DNA of 5,729 nt, from positions 1 through 5,729 of the forward strand of contig JAUYSA010000385.1 of NCBI GenBank assembly GCA_030696545.1, read 5' to 3'. Each line of letters starts with the position of its first letter. Positions within the stretch are counted from its first letter, which is position 1. Made by a program: the position numbers and the translations under genes. The notes beneath the pieces are model-generated. The model was not told the origin of the DNA. It ran no database searches and saw only the letters and a program-made list of their open reading frames with translations. Below, piece after piece: positions 5,090-5,729 of this stretch. Source of the stretch: Hyphomonadaceae bacterium. Lineage in GTDB: Bacteria > Pseudomonadota > Alphaproteobacteria > Caulobacterales > Hyphomonadaceae.

Positions 5090-5729
5090 ATGACGACGAA
5101 ACAACCCCAACACATCCTGCTGACAGGCGCGGCGGGCTTCGTGGGTTTCCACGTCGCTGGCCGCCTGCTCGACATGGGCCTGCGTGTCACTGGTGTCGAT
5201 AATCTCAACAGCTACTATCCCGTGCAGCTCAAGAAGGATCGTCTCGCACAGCTATCACAGCGCGAAGGCTTCGCTTTCCACCCCGTCGACATTGCCGACC
5301 ACGACGCTCTCAACGCCGTCCCCGGTCTAAGCACAGTCGACGCAGTCATCCATCTCGCAGCGCAGGCTGGCGTTCGCTACTCGATCGACAACCCCTTCGC
5401 TTACGGCCAGTCGAACCTGATCGGCCATCTCTCCGTTCTCGAATTCGTCCGCCACCATCCGAACAAGCCGCGCCTCGTCTATGCGTCGTCGTCATCCGTC
5501 TATGGCGCCAACGCCAAGGCGCCGTTCTCGGAGGAAGATCGCGTCGACAATCCCGTCTCGCTCTATGCCGCTACCAAACGCTCTAACGAAATGATGAGCG
5601 AGAGCTACGCGGCACTCTACGGAATGGAGCAGGTCGGCCTGCGCTTCTTCACCGTCTATGGCCCGTGGGGCCGGCCAGACATGGCGTACTGGACCTTCAC
5701 GCGCGACATCATCGAAGGCCGCCCCATCC
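5090..5729 (+). CDS. NAD-dependent sugar-nucleotide epimerase, UDP-glucuronate 4-epimerase-like (3' end outside window)
   Basis: The frame is open from ATG 5090 to the right edge, giving 213 residues of an enzyme that usually has about 330-350. It is a short-chain dehydrogenase (SDR) fold: the NAD-binding loop TGAAGFVGFH at 12-21, the acidic residue D37 in GVDNLNSYY closing the second strand, HLAAQAGVRYS, the YASSSSVYG strand with the catalytic serine region, and SLYAATK with Y159 and K163 as the catalytic pair. LRFFTVYGPWGRPDMA follows. The NLNSYY, AGVRYSIDNP and YGPWGRPDMA stretches are characteristic of UDP-glucuronate 4-epimerases (CapI/LspL type), which interconvert UDP-glucuronate and UDP-galacturonate in the cytosol. 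The product would be a sugar donor for the locus. The start is chosen because the Rossmann loop begins 12 residues in; the upstream GACGAG is a weak ribosome site. A related UDP-glucose 4-epimerase is less likely from these motifs. Confidence 0.92.
   Translation, partial: MTTKQPQHILLTGAAGFVGFHVAGRLLDMGLRVTGVDNLNSYYPVQLKKDRLAQLSQREGFAFHPVDIADHDALNAVPGLSTVDAVIHLAAQAGVRYSIDNPFAYGQSNLIGHLSVLEFVRHHPNKPRLVYASSSSVYGANAKAPFSEEDRVDNPVSLYAATKRSNEMMSESYAALYGMEQVGLRFFTVYGPWGRPDMAYWTFTRDIIEGRPI

Noticed and set aside
4605..5093. 162-residue + strand frame overlapping the glycosyltransferase and running into the spacer
   Set aside because: Arg/Pro/Ala/Ser-rich composition, mostly inside the glycosyltransferase gene in another frame, with no family resemblance.
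1..5729. Insertion sequence, integrase, CRISPR array, tRNA or toxin-antitoxin signature
   Set aside because: I looked for these on both strands because of the flanking repeats, but found no transposase or recombinase motif, terminal inverted repeat, regularly spaced repeat or tRNA-like cloverleaf.

Overview
This window is part of a surface-polysaccharide (O-antigen, capsule or exopolysaccharide) locus. All recognisable genes lie on the + strand. The high G+C of most genes, with strong C/G third positions, and the types of protein encoded suggest a proteobacterium, probably an alphaproteobacterium. No taxonomic marker is present, so this is an inference.

Layout: (1) 1-573, the C-terminal part of an acyltransferase-3 (AT3) membrane protein that enters from the left edge. 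(2) 647-1711, manC, a mannose-1-phosphate guanylyltransferase that makes GDP-mannose, read from a TTG start. (3) 1712-1967, a stretch without an intact gene that holds a decayed 5' end of a transaldolase/fructose-6-phosphate aldolase gene. (4) 1968-3143, a complete second AT3 acyltransferase with visibly lower G+C. (5) 3144-3321, a second gene-free stretch that holds a decayed 3' end of a manC gene. (6) 3322-3975, an intact fsa/tal-type gene. (7) 3979-5001, a family 2 glycosyltransferase three bases behind fsa. (8) 5002-5089, a spacer with an inverted repeat. (9) 5090 to the right edge, the N-terminal two thirds or so of a UDP-glucuronate 4-epimerase-like sugar-nucleotide epimerase.

The genes fit one job. 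ManC and the epimerase supply activated sugars (GDP-mannose; probably UDP-galacturonate). The glycosyltransferase adds a sugar to a growing lipid-linked glycan. The AT3 proteins decorate the glycan with acyl groups, usually acetyl. The fsa-type enzyme works on C3/C6 sugar phosphates and may feed fructose-6-phosphate toward the mannose branch; that link is inferred.

The most notable observation is the architecture around the second acyltransferase. The manC-tail/fsa-head junction occurs twice. On the left it is an intact manC followed by a broken fsa; on the right it is a broken manC tail followed by an intact fsa. The low-G+C acyltransferase lies between the two imperfect direct repeats. This is the footprint expected from single-crossover integration at the manC-fsa junction, or from a tandem duplication whose middle was replaced. 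It suggests a recombination-driven exchange of glycan-modifying genes. I see no transposase, integrase, CRISPR array, tRNA or rRNA in the window.
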